Shown one piece after another: positions 1 through 9,248 of a stretch of 64,000 bases of DNA. Below the pieces are notes generated by a model, which made no database searches, was not told the origin of the DNA, and was given only the letters and a program-made list of their open reading frames with translations. This stretch comes from Corynebacterium sp. 13CS0277. Lineage in GTDB: Bacteria > Actinomycetota > Actinomycetes > Mycobacteriales > Mycobacteriaceae. The DNA lies in contig NZ_PPDL01000015.1 in assembly GCF_002994655.1 (NCBI RefSeq), forward strand, positions 26,483 through 90,482, given 5' to 3'. The translations under genes and the position numbers were made by a program. How positions within the stretch are numbered: position 1 is the first letter of the stretch; each line of letters begins with the position of its first letter.

Positions 1-8
1 AATTATTC

Positions 9-638
9 GTGGGTAAGCACAGCCGCCGGACGTCGAGCACTGCTCGCAACACCGCCGTTGCCTCCGCTCTGACCATTGGCGCAGCCGCCACCCTGGCTCA
101 GCCGGCTCAGGCCGCTGAGATCGTCGTTCCCAACAGCGACATCCGCTTCGAGGTTGCAGGCCTCGAGAACGTGCCGAACCTGGCCAACGTCCCCGGCGTT
201 GCCGCATGGGTTCCCTCCCTCGCCGGCCAGGCAGCCCCGGCGAACTACAACGCCGTCGCGAACTTCGTTCCCCCGGCACCGGCTCCGGCCCCGAACCAGG
301 GCCAGGCCATCGTCAACGCCGCAGCCTCCAAGATCGGCGCTCCCTACGTGTGGGGCGCGACCGGCCCGAACGCCTTCGACTGCTCTGGCTTGACCTCCTG
401 GGCATACGCTCAGGTGGGCAAGCACATCCCGCGCACCTCCTACGCGCAGGCTGCTCAGGGCACCCCGGTGCCGTTCAACGCCATGCAGCCGGGCGACATC
501 GTCGCCTTCTACTCCGGTGCATCCCACGTCGGCATCTACACTGGCCACGGCACCGTCATCCACGCCATCAACTCCGGCACCCCGCTGGGCGAGACCAGCG
601 TGAACTACATGCCGTTCCACTCCGCAGTCCGCTACTAA
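9..638 (+). CDS. Secreted NlpC/P60 peptidoglycan hydrolase (small type)
   Basis: Predicted D,L-endopeptidase that cuts peptide stems of peptidoglycan outside the cell. The 209-residue protein has an N-terminal signal peptide ending near residue 36 (AQAA), a Pro/Ala-rich linker at about 85-97 and an NlpC/P60 domain from about 98 to the end. The expected catalytic residues are visible: Cys125 in DCSGL, His173 in HVGIY and His185 in VIHA. The start is GTG; the reading frame is open to the left edge, but the MGKHSRR beginning fits corynebacterial homologues (the cg2402 type of C. glutamicum). The next gene is a larger member of the same family. The promoter lies outside the window. Confidence 0.9.
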   Translation: MGKHSRRTSSTARNTAVASALTIGAAATLAQPAQAAEIVVPNSDIRFEVAGLENVPNLANVPGVAAWVPSLAGQAAPANYNAVANFVPPAPAPAPNQGQAIVNAAASKIGAPYVWGATGPNAFDCSGLTSWAYAQVGKHIPRTSYAQAAQGTPVPFNAMQPGDIVAFYSGASHVGIYTGHGTVIHAINSGTPLGETSVNYMPFHSAVRY

Positions 639-680
639 GCCACTGCGCGCGGCAGTTCTCGCCGCACACACTTGTCTGCG

Positions 681-709
681 ACCGCATCACAGGATCCCTG
701 TGGTGCGGT
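681..709 (+). terminator. Terminator-like hairpin after the first NlpC/P60 gene
   Basis: A 13-bp stem (681-693 with 697-709, one G-T pair) closes on a 3-nt loop 43 bases after the stop codon. There is no T-run, as is common for actinobacterial terminators. Confidence 0.7.
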
Positions 710-988
710 CATTGTCTGCGTTTGGGGGTTGGTGTCCGAGGCAGTGGTGCCGGGGTAGGCGTCAAGAAGTGTGTGCGTCGGCGTGCCGCCTCAGGTGCCC
801 TGCGGGTCTTTCTCAGGCTTTGTTCAGGTAGTTGGCGGTGGGGAACCGGCGGTGGGGGCCGGGTGTGTGGCGCGATTGGGGGCGGGTTTTTTCTGGTGTG
901 CGCTGGGGCTTCAGGTTCGTGGTCTGACGTCTTCGCGCTGGTGGGTGGCGGCTGCACAGGTGAGTTACACCCTTGTCGTTTCCCCTGG

Positions 989-1018
989 TTGCTCCCGCGC
1001 CGATACTCAGGCTATTCT
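989..1018 (+). promoter_or_regulatory. Probable promoter of the second NlpC/P60 gene
   Basis: TTGCTC (989-994) and TATTCT (1013-1018) are 18 bases apart, close to the primary sigma factor consensus. It would give a leader of about 135 bases before the GTG at 1160. Confidence 0.5.
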
Positions 1019-1159
1019 TAGGAAAGATTTTTTGTGCCCCAGCGCCCCGGCATTTCCGCCGGTGGAGGGGCACATCCCCGCGCCCGGGCGCGGGGTGCAC
1101 TGGGGCGCCCCTGCTGCCCAGTGATGTTGTGTGTGCTTCGACTCCGAGGATGTTCCATC

Positions 1160-2194
1160 GTGCGTAACCGCCAAAGCTTGCGGCTGGCCCTGGCCGCCTG
1201 TGCGTCCGTCGTCCTCTTGGGCGCGCTGCCAGTGCCGGGCGCCCTGGGTGATCCGCAGGACCTGGACGCGCTCATCGCCACCATGGCTGAGGTGAGCCGC
1301 GAGGCGGAAGCCCAGGCGGAGCAGGTCAAGCACCTCGAGGAGGACCTGGGCAAGAAGGAACAAGAGCTGGCTGACTACCAGCGCCAGGTCGACGAGGCCA
1401 CCCGTGCCGCCGATGAGGCGCGCGCCAACGTGGAGCGCACCCAGGCGGAGATCGACCGCATCGCGTTGGCGAAGTATCGCGGCGCGAACGTCGACCCGAT
1501 TACCTCCGTCGCGGCGGCGTCGAGCCCCCAGTCGGCCATCGACCGCAGCGCCTACCTGCAGGCCTTGGCGCGGCGCACCGAGAATGCCTCGAAGGAGCTG
1601 GAGGTTGCTGCCGCCGAGGCTGCGGCCGCCCACAATCGTGTGACTCGCGCGAAAGCAGAGGCCGAGTTCCAGGTCGCGAACCTGAAGAAGGAACGCGAAA
1701 CCCTCGATGAGAAGCGCGCCGAGCTGGAGCAGCGCACCAACGAGATTCGCTCCCGGGTTGATGCCCTCGAGGAGGAGCAGCGTCGCCGCTGGGAGAACAA
1801 GAACGGCCCGACCTTCGACTTCGACCCGGCACTCATCGACGGCGAGAATCCCGGCGGCGTGGAGGCCGCCCGCACCGCACTGACGAAGGTGGGTTCCCCC
1901 TACTCCTGGGGCGCGACCGGCCCCGACTCTTTCGATTGCTCCGGGTTGATGGTGTGGGCCTACCGCCAGCAGGGCAAGAACATTCCCCGCACCTCCCAGG
2001 CACAGATGGGCGGCGGCATCCCGATCCCAAAGGATAAGCTGCAGCCCGGCGATCTGGTGGGCTACTACCCGGGGGCCACGCACGTCGGCATGTACATCGG
2101 CGACGGCAAGGTGGTCCACGCCGCCGACTACGGCATTCCCGTGCAGGTGGTGGGCCTCGACGCGATGCCCTTTGTGGGCGCCCGCCGCTACTAA
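1160..2194 (+). CDS. Secreted NlpC/P60 hydrolase with coiled-coil N-terminal region
   Basis: Larger paralogue of the first gene, 344 residues. A signal peptide (about 1-30) is followed by a charged helical region at about 35-210 rich in Glu, Lys and Ala, typical of the coiled-coil regulatory domain in RipA/RipC-like endopeptidases, and by an NlpC/P60 domain at about 232-344. Catalytic residues are Cys260 (FDCSGL), His308 (THVGMY) and His320 (VVHA). The start is taken as GTG 1160, placed 9 bases after a CGAGGA ribosome site; longer open frame exists upstream but lacks a signal peptide at its end. It most likely splits daughter cells, with the coiled coil controlling activity as in family members tied to FtsEX. 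Confidence 0.9.
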   Translation: MRNRQSLRLALAACASVVLLGALPVPGALGDPQDLDALIATMAEVSREAEAQAEQVKHLEEDLGKKEQELADYQRQVDEATRAADEARANVERTQAEIDRIALAKYRGANVDPITSVAAASSPQSAIDRSAYLQALARRTENASKELEVAAAEAAAAHNRVTRAKAEAEFQVANLKKERETLDEKRAELEQRTNEIRSRVDALEEEQRRRWENKNGPTFDFDPALIDGENPGGVEAARTALTKVGSPYSWGATGPDSFDCSGLMVWAYRQQGKNIPRTSQAQMGGGIPIPKDKLQPGDLVGYYPGATHVGMYIGDGKVVHAADYGIPVQVVGLDAMPFVGARRY

Positions 2195-2289
2195 CACGAT
2201 CTTTTTTCTCCGCGCGCCGCAGCCGTGTGAAGGACGTCCTCGTCCTTGCACCGCTGCGGCGTCGCGCATACCGGTGGGGTGGGAGCCGA

Positions 2290-2295
2290 TAGCAT
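2290..2295 (+). promoter_or_regulatory. -10 element for a leaderless pimB transcript
   Basis: TAGCAT ends 7 bases before the GTG at 2303, the spacing expected if transcription begins at the start codon. This hexamer overlaps the alternative ATG at 2294, which argues that GTG 2303 is the real start. Confidence 0.5.
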
Positions 2296-2302
2296 GAGAG
2301 CC

Positions 2303-3508
2303 GTGAAGCACACCCCAGTACCCCCGCCCGGTCGCACCCCCGCTCATCCGCGGGTGCTGCTGGTCACCAACGATTTCCCGCCCACCGTGGGCGGCATCCA
2401 GTCCTACCTGGCGGATTTCCTGCGGGGCCTGGACCCCGCACGGGTGGTGGTGTTCGCCTCCACGCAGGACGCGGTTGCTGCCTCCGCCTTCGATGCAGAA
2501 GCCCCGTACACGGTGGTGCGCAGCCCCCACCGGGTGCTGCTGCCAACGCCGTCGGTGCGGCGCGCCATGCAGCAGCTCATCCGGGAGCACGCCATCGACG
2601 TCGTGTGGTTTGGGGCGGCGGCCCCCCTGGGCCTTTTGGGGCGCGCAGCCCGCGAGGCGGGCGCCCGCCGGGTGGTGGCGTCCACGCACGGGCACGAGGT
2701 GGGCTGGTCGATGATTCCCGGCGCCCGGCAGCTGCTGCGCCGCATTGGCGACCACGCCGACGTGGTCACGTTTATCTCCGACTACACCCTGGGCCGCCTG
2801 CGCGCGGCCTTCGGCCCGGCGCCGCAGTGGCAGCGCATGCCGAGCGGGGTGGATGCCGACTACTTCCACCCCCTCGATGAGCAGTCCCGGGCGCGGGTGC
2901 GCGAGGAGCTGGCGCAGGCCCACGGCATTCCGGCCACAGCACCCCTGGTGGTCTGCTGTTCCCGACTCGTGCCCCGCAAGGGGCAGGACACGCTGCTGCA
3001 GGCGTGGCCGGAGGTGCACGCCGCCGCCCCGGATGCGCACCTGTTGTTCGTCGGCGAGGGCAGCTACCGCCGGGTGCTGACCCGCCGCGCTGCCAGCCTG
3101 CCGAAGGAGGCGGCGTCAAGGGTGCACTTCGCCGGCCGCATCCCCCGGGATGCGCTGCGCGACGTCGTCGCCGCGAGTACGCTCAGTGCGATTCCCTGCC
3201 GCACCCGCGGGGGCGGGCTCGACGTCGAGGGCCTGGGGATTGTGTTCCTGGAGGCGCAGGCCTGTGGGGTGCCGGTCATTGCCGGCGATTCCGGCGGCGC
3301 CCCGGAGACCATTGGCCCCGGCTGCGGGGTGGTCGTCCCCGGCGGTGACGCCGGGGTGCTCAGCGCGGTCCTGCAGCGCCTGCTGCTTGCCTCCGCTGCG
3401 GAGCGCGCCGCGATGGGGCAGCGCGGCCGGGAGCATGTGCTGCAGCAGTGGAACTGGGAGCTGCAGTTCGCCCGCCTGCACGCAGCCCTCGGCGGGCCAC
3501 CGGCCTAG
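2303..3508 (+). CDS. pimB: GDP-mannose-dependent mannosyltransferase PimB'
   Basis: GT4-family enzyme that adds the second mannose to phosphatidylinositol monomannoside, on the inner face of the membrane, in PIM and lipomannan synthesis. Of 401 residues, the GGIQSY motif (about 30-35) marks the acceptor side; SRLVPRKGQ (about 220-228) carries the Arg and Lys that hold the donor diphosphate; GGGLDVEGLGIVFLEAQ has the EX7E pair (about Glu309 and Glu317). Sequence is very close to the structurally known C. glutamicum enzyme. GTG 2303 is preferred because of the -10 element 7 bases before it; ATG 2294 would add three residues. Confidence 0.93.
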   Translation: MKHTPVPPPGRTPAHPRVLLVTNDFPPTVGGIQSYLADFLRGLDPARVVVFASTQDAVAASAFDAEAPYTVVRSPHRVLLPTPSVRRAMQQLIREHAIDVVWFGAAAPLGLLGRAAREAGARRVVASTHGHEVGWSMIPGARQLLRRIGDHADVVTFISDYTLGRLRAAFGPAPQWQRMPSGVDADYFHPLDEQSRARVREELAQAHGIPATAPLVVCCSRLVPRKGQDTLLQAWPEVHAAAPDAHLLFVGEGSYRRVLTRRAASLPKEAASRVHFAGRIPRDALRDVVAASTLSAIPCRTRGGGLDVEGLGIVFLEAQACGVPVIAGDSGGAPETIGPGCGVVVPGGDAGVLSAVLQRLLLASAAERAAMGQRGREHVLQQWNWELQFARLHAALGGPPA

Positions 3509-3574
3509 CAAACCCCGCCACCCTGTGCTTTCTCCACCCTGTCGTTATTTGTTTACCCCCTTGGGAGCCTTGTT

Positions 3575-4582
3575 ATGTCTACACCGTCGACGCCCGCATC
3601 CACCCCCGCCGCCGCAGGCGACGTCGTGCCGCCCGCGGCCGCGCCGCTGACGATCGGCTTCGACATTGGTGGCACGAACTTGCGCGGCGGTGTCGTGGAC
3701 GCCGAGGGCCGCATCATCGCCGCGGAACGGCGCCCCACCCCGGCGACGGGGGAGGAGCTCAACGACGCCATCGTGGACGTGGTGGAGTCGCTGCGCGCCT
3801 CCTACCCGGTGGCGGCCGTCGGCTTGGCGGTGGCGGGCTTCCTCAACGCCACCTGCGACACGGTGCGTTTCGCGCCGCACCTGCCGTGGCGGCAGGCCCC
3901 CGTCAAGGACATTCTGCAGGCGCGCCTGGGGATGCCGGTGGTGCTGGAGCACGATGCGAACGCGGCGGCGTGGGGCGAGTACACCTATGGTGCGGCCCGC
4001 GGGCAGCGCCAGTGGTCGCTGTTTGCTGTCGGCACCGGCATCGGCGGGGCGATTGTCATCGACGGCACGATTCTGCGGGGTGCTTTCGGCACGGCGGGCG
4101 AGTTTGGGCACATCACGGCGGTGCCGTCCGGGCGGCCGTGCAGCTGCGGCAAGTCCGGCTGTTTGGAGCGCTACTGCTCCGGGACGGCGCTGGCGACGAC
4201 GGCCGCCCAGTTGCTTGCGGAGGGCACCGCACCGTCGACCCTGCGGGCGTTGCCTCGTGAACAGGTCACCGGTGCGGCCGTCATGGCCGCCTGCCGGGAG
4301 GGCGACGAGGTCGCCGTGCGCGCGGTCGACGATTTCGCCCACTGGATGGGCCGCGGCTTCGCGCTCGTGGCGGACATCCTCGATCCCGGAATGATTGTGC
4401 TGGGCGGGGGTGTCGTCGGCGACGCCGACCTGTTCCTGCCGACCGCGACGCGGGTCATGGGGGAGACCATGGTGGGGGCCGCGTACCGGCCCAAGCCGGA
4501 GATCGCCGTCGCCCAGCTGGGCTCCCGGGCGGGGCTGGTGGGCGTGGCGGATCTCGCGCACCGGGCGCTGGCGCAGCCCTAG
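3575..4582 (+). CDS. glk: ROK-family glucokinase
   Basis: Phosphorylates glucose to glucose 6-phosphate in the cytoplasm. The 335-residue protein shows the ATP-binding DIGGTN motif (Asp30), the catalytic EHDANAAA motif (about 125-132, Asp127 as base), a GTGIGG phosphate loop and the ROK zinc motif CSCGKSGC (189-196). A Pro/Ala-rich extension of about 24 residues precedes the kinase fold. A GGGAG ribosome site sits 8 bases before the ATG. Corynebacterial homologues next to pimB and plsC are called Glk; whether polyphosphate can also serve as donor, as in some actinobacterial ROK kinases, cannot be judged here. Confidence 0.9.
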   Translation: MSTPSTPASTPAAAGDVVPPAAAPLTIGFDIGGTNLRGGVVDAEGRIIAAERRPTPATGEELNDAIVDVVESLRASYPVAAVGLAVAGFLNATCDTVRFAPHLPWRQAPVKDILQARLGMPVVLEHDANAAAWGEYTYGAARGQRQWSLFAVGTGIGGAIVIDGTILRGAFGTAGEFGHITAVPSGRPCSCGKSGCLERYCSGTALATTAAQLLAEGTAPSTLRALPREQVTGAAVMAACREGDEVAVRAVDDFAHWMGRGFALVADILDPGMIVLGGGVVGDADLFLPTATRVMGETMVGAAYRPKPEIAVAQLGSRAGLVGVADLAHRALAQP

Positions 4583-4585
4583 CCG

Positions 4586-4639
4586 GGCCCTGCCTACCCC
4601 CGCTACCCCCGTCCTCACCCGGTGGGGGTGGGGCGGGCC
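4586..4639 (+). terminator. Possible terminator after glk
   Basis: An imperfect stem pairs a C-rich arm (4586-4601) with a G-rich arm (4624-4639) right after the stop codon. Several mismatches and no T-run make this tentative. A TAGGGT at 4651-4656 may be the -10 of the following gene. Confidence 0.4.
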
Positions 4640-4775
4640 GTGCAACGCGGTAGGGTGAGCACATCACCGTCCCACCGCCGCAGGTGTGCCGCGCCACACG
4701 CCGAGGCCCTGTGCGGTAGCGCCCTGTGGCAGGTGGGCGGATCCTTCACACCTCACGCGACTGACGGAGATCACC

Positions 4776-5519
4776 ATGCACAACAAGTGGTACTGGGCGT
4801 TTAAGAACATCCTGCTGGGCCCTGTGCTGCGGGTCTACAACCGCCCGGAGATCACCGGCGCGGCGAACATTCCCGCCACGGGGCCGGCGATCCTGGCGTC
4901 GAATCACCAGTCCGTCATGGACTCCTTCTTCCTGCCGCTGTTGTGCCCCCGGCAGATCACCTTCCTGGCGAAGAAGGAGTACTTCACCGGCACCGGTGTG
5001 GTCGGCGGCCTGCAGCGCTGGTTTTTTACCTCCGTCGGGCAGGTGCCGGTGGACCGCAGTGACGCGGGCGCGGCCCAGGATGCGATGAATGCGGGCGTGA
5101 AGGTCATCGAGGCCGGCGACCTGTTGGGTATCTACCCGGAGGGCACCCGCAGCCCCGATGGGCGAATCTACAAGGCGAAGACCGGCATGGCGCGGATCGC
5201 GCTGCGCACCGGGGCACCCGTGGTGCCGGTCGCGATGTTCGGCACCCGCCAGGCCAACCCGATTGGCTCCTGGGTGCTGCGGCCGGCGAAGGTGCGCGTC
5301 GCCGTCGGCGCGCCGATCGACCCGGTGGCCTACGTGGAAGCCCAGGGCTTGGCGCGCGATTCCCACGAGGCGGCCCGCGCACTGGCCGATCACGTGCAGC
5401 ACATCCTGGCCGACCTCAGCGGCAACCCGTATGTGGATGCCTATGCGGCGGATGTGAAAAAGCACCTCGCCGAGGGGCTGGGCTACCCGCCCGGCACGGA
5501 GCCGGAGGCACTCGCCTAG
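4776..5519 (+). CDS. plsC: 1-acyl-glycerol-3-phosphate acyltransferase (PlsC family)
   Basis: Transfers an acyl chain to lysophosphatidic acid or a related lipid at the membrane; the exact acceptor is not fixed by sequence. The 247-residue protein contains the catalytic NHQSVMD motif (His44, Asp49), the acceptor-binding YPEGTRS motif (about 120-126) and a hydrophobic N-terminus. The ATG at 4776 follows an ACGGAGA ribosome site by 5 bases; the longer frame upstream is GC-rich and has no site. Located between glk and a membrane acyltransferase, in the same place as in C. glutamicum. Confidence 0.88.
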   Translation: MHNKWYWAFKNILLGPVLRVYNRPEITGAANIPATGPAILASNHQSVMDSFFLPLLCPRQITFLAKKEYFTGTGVVGGLQRWFFTSVGQVPVDRSDAGAAQDAMNAGVKVIEAGDLLGIYPEGTRSPDGRIYKAKTGMARIALRTGAPVVPVAMFGTRQANPIGSWVLRPAKVRVAVGAPIDPVAYVEAQGLARDSHEAARALADHVQHILADLSGNPYVDAYAADVKKHLAEGLGYPPGTEPEALA

Positions 5520-5541
5520 CAGGTGGGGCGCACACCACTTT

Positions 5542-5570
5542 TTCGACATTTTCCCAGGATCTTCTAAGAT
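5542..5570 (+). promoter_or_regulatory. Promoter directly ahead of an intrinsic terminator
   Basis: TTCGAC (5542-5547) and TAAGAT (5565-5570) are 17 bases apart, a near-consensus promoter. The start point would be near 5577, only about 10 bases before the terminator stem at 5586. Confidence 0.55.
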
Positions 5571-5585
5571 TGACCGGAAGACCGG

Positions 5586-5618
5586 CGCGGCGGGGCGTGC
5601 AACCCCGCCGCGTTTTTT
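5586..5618 (+). terminator. Intrinsic terminator
   Basis: A perfect 10-bp GC stem (5586-5595 with 5603-5612), 7-nt loop and six T (5613-5618). It can end plsC transcripts and would also stop transcripts from the promoter at 5542-5570 after about 42 bases. Confidence 0.9.
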
Positions 5619-5743
5619 GTCAGCGCCGGCCGTCTTTGGCCGCGCATCTTTTTTTCAGAGAACAAGCCCGCCCCACCGCACGCCCCGCCGGGCGTGCCTC
5701 GCGCCGCAGTAGGTGGGGTGCGGGCGATGATTGGGAATCTGCC

Positions 5744-6901
5744 ATGACTGTCACCCCTGCGTCGGCCCCCGCCGCGCCGCGCGCCCGCCTCGCCTGGCCG
5801 GACGTCGGCCGCGGCCTGTCGATCCTGGGGGTGGTGCTGCTGCACGCGTCGACGTCGATCCCGGGCGGGACGGAGACGTTCATCCAGCCGCTCAACGACG
5901 TGCTGACCCCGCTGCGGCTGCCGCTGTTTTTCCTCATCTCCGGCTACTTCAGCGCCAAGGTGCTGCGCCAGTCGTTGAGCTCCTTGGCGGCCCGCCGGTT
6001 GTGGTTTTTCCTCGTGCCGTATGTGGTGTGGGCGAGCGTGGATATCGTGCAGTCGGCCGCGGCGAGCACCATCGCCCACGGGGCGGATCCCTTGACCTGG
6101 GAGGCCTATGGCGACCGGCTCACCCAGGGGGTGACGATCTACTGGTTTTTCCAGATGCTCATCGTGTGCAACCTGTGGCTGTGGGCCACCCGGCGCTTGG
6201 GCACCGTGGCGGCGTTCGCGGTGACCTTTGCGCCGCTGCTATTGCTCGCGCAGCAGCAGATGGTGCCGGACTGGCAGTTCCGCATCATGGTCTACGTGCC
6301 GATCTTCATGATTGGTGCCCGCGCCCGGCAGCTGGTGGCCCAGGTGGCGCGCGCCGCCGCCAACCCGGTGGTGGGCGGCGGGCTGCTGGTCGCCGGGGTG
6401 CTCATTGAGTTGCGCTACCGGGTGTTCCGCGCGGAGCTCGCCGAAGGAGCGTTCGCGGAGCCCAGGGTGTTCTCGGCGGCGGGCTGGCAGTTCGTCTTTG
6501 ACCGCAACGATCTCGTCATCGGTGTGGAGTTGGTCTATCGGCTGGCACTCATCCCGGTGGCGGTGGCGCTGGCGGTGGTGCTCAGCCGCGTGCCGGGGGT
6601 ATCCCAGGCGGTGCAGCTGTTGGGGCGCAACACGCTGGTGCTCTACATCGGGCACCCGCTGGGGATGTTTGTGTTCCTGCACCTGTTCACGCTGCGGGGC
6701 GTGGACTTCGCCGCGCACCTCAATGGGTGGTTCCTCCTGCAGTTTCTGTTCTGCGCCGTCGGCTGTGCGGTGGCGTGGGCTGCAAGCCGCACCCCCTATG
6801 TGCAGTGGCTGCTCACTCCGCCGCAGCTGGTGCGCCGGCAGGCGCGCGCCACATCAGCCACGCTGCGTGACACCACCCCGGCGGCGACGGGCCGCGGGTA
6901 G
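5744..6901 (+). CDS. Membrane acyltransferase (acyltransferase-3 family)
   Basis: Integral membrane protein of 385 residues with about ten hydrophobic helices, starting with the family hallmark DVGRGLSILGVVLLHAS in which Arg and His lie close to the first helix. Such proteins move acyl (often acetyl) groups to sugars or lipids at the membrane. The ATG at 5744 follows a weak TTGGGAA site; the frame upstream runs through the terminator at 5586-5618 and is not used. The true substrate is unknown. A role in modifying an envelope lipid or glycan fits the neighbours (PlsC, PimB', mannosyltransferases). Confidence 0.75.
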   Translation: MTVTPASAPAAPRARLAWPDVGRGLSILGVVLLHASTSIPGGTETFIQPLNDVLTPLRLPLFFLISGYFSAKVLRQSLSSLAARRLWFFLVPYVVWASVDIVQSAAASTIAHGADPLTWEAYGDRLTQGVTIYWFFQMLIVCNLWLWATRRLGTVAAFAVTFAPLLLLAQQQMVPDWQFRIMVYVPIFMIGARARQLVAQVARAAANPVVGGGLLVAGVLIELRYRVFRAELAEGAFAEPRVFSAAGWQFVFDRNDLVIGVELVYRLALIPVAVALAVVLSRVPGVSQAVQLLGRNTLVLYIGHPLGMFVFLHLFTLRGVDFAAHLNGWFLLQFLFCAVGCAVAWAASRTPYVQWLLTPPQLVRRQARATSATLRDTTPAATGRG

Positions 6902-6922
6902 GAGCCGGGTGCGGTGGGGAAG

Positions 6923-6928
6923 TAGAGT
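6923..6928 (+). promoter_or_regulatory. -10 element for a leaderless transcript
   Basis: TAGAGT ends 8 bases before the ATG at 6937, so the transcript probably starts at or next to the initiation codon. Confidence 0.5.
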
Positions 6929-6936
6929 GTGGTGTC

Positions 6937-7452
6937 ATGCGCTACTTCTACGACACGGAGTTCATCGAGGACGGGTCGACGATTGAGCTTGTCTCCATCG
7001 GCATCGTCGCTGAGGATGGGCGCGAGTATTACGCCGTGTCGACCGAGTTCGATCGCTCCAAGGCCAACAGCTGGGTGCGGGCCAATGTGCTCAACAAGCT
7101 GCCGAGTCCGGCGAGCCCGGTGTGGAAGGATCGGGCCACGATCCGCGACGAGGTGTATGCCTTCCTTAAGAAGAAGGGCTATGTGGAGTTGTGGGCGTGG
7201 GTGGGGGCCTACGATCACGTGGTGTTGGCGCAGCTGTGGGGCGATATGCAGGCCCTGCCGCGGGATATGCCGCGGTATACCGCGGAGCTCAAGCATCTGT
7301 GGCACATGGCGGGCAAGCCCGCCCTGCCGGAGGTCCCGGAGGGCCACCATGATGCGTTGGTGGATGCCCGCCACAACAAGGCGAAGTTCGACATCATCTC
7401 CCGCGCGTTGGGGATGAACCACCACAGCGTCATTGGCGCGAAGAAGAGCTAA
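6937..7452 (+). CDS. 3'-5' exoribonuclease of the RNase AS (Rv2179c) type
   Basis: DEDDh-fold exoribonuclease of 171 residues. Metal and catalytic residues are visible as Asp6 and Glu8 (FYDTEF), Asp93 (AYDHVV), His138 and Asp143 (HHDALVDAR). The M. tuberculosis homologue Rv2179c trims adenylate-rich RNA 3' ends. As in mycobacteria the gene lies beside the class II DAHP synthase gene. No ribosome site is seen; the -10 hexamer at 6923-6928 suggests leaderless translation from ATG 6937. Confidence 0.88.
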   Translation: MRYFYDTEFIEDGSTIELVSIGIVAEDGREYYAVSTEFDRSKANSWVRANVLNKLPSPASPVWKDRATIRDEVYAFLKKKGYVELWAWVGAYDHVVLAQLWGDMQALPRDMPRYTAELKHLWHMAGKPALPEVPEGHHDALVDARHNKAKFDIISRALGMNHHSVIGAKKS

Positions 7453-7460
7453 ACTTTCAG

Positions 7461-7510
7461 CGCGTCCGCAGGGTGAGACACCTCCGTCACCAGCGGAAAT
7501 GCTGGACGCG
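7461..7510 (+). terminator. Hairpin after the exoribonuclease gene
   Basis: CGCGTCC (7461-7467) pairs with GGACGCG (7504-7510), with an inner GGTG/CACC helix (7472-7475 with 7488-7491). It starts 9 bases after the stop codon and probably ends the transcript or protects its 3' end. Confidence 0.5.
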
Positions 7511-7698
7511 TCACCTAAGTGGGCTCATGGGGGTGCTGAACAGTGCAAAACTCGGCCCGCGCGGGTCATGGCGGCATCCCGGTGTGCATCCTGCAGTAAT
7601 GTGTGCGGGTGAGGTCTGTGACCTCGCGGTTCCCGGCACGTGGGACGTCGTGGCGTGGGGTGGGGGTGGGGGTCGCTGCCCGCGGGAATCGTGGGTGA

Positions 7699-9129
<1,431 letters not shown>

Positions 9130-9168
9130 CGCGCACCCGCCCCCACCAGGTGGACAAGGGGGCACACA

Positions 9169-9205
9169 CCACAGGCACCCACGCAGACTGCGTGGGTGCC
9201 TGTGG
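9169..9205. terminator. Bidirectional terminator between aroG and the convergent gene
   Basis: A perfect 17-bp stem (9169-9185 with 9189-9205) with loop GAC, in the middle of the gap between two converging genes. No T-run on either side. Confidence 0.8.
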
Positions 9206-9248
9206 CATGTCCAGCCGTGAAGGGTACGCCCGCCCCGAGGAAGGGCCC

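Larger units (their letters stand above)
639..1159. other. Intergenic region between the two NlpC/P60 genes
   Basis: This 521-base gap holds a terminator hairpin just after the first gene and a probable promoter near 989-1018, followed by an A/T patch at 1021-1033. No convincing gene is seen; open frames here lack ribosome sites and conserved motifs. Confidence 0.6.

Noticed and set aside
771..1124. Open frame of 117 codons in the first intergenic region
   Set aside because: No ribosome site, no conserved motif, and it runs through a likely promoter.
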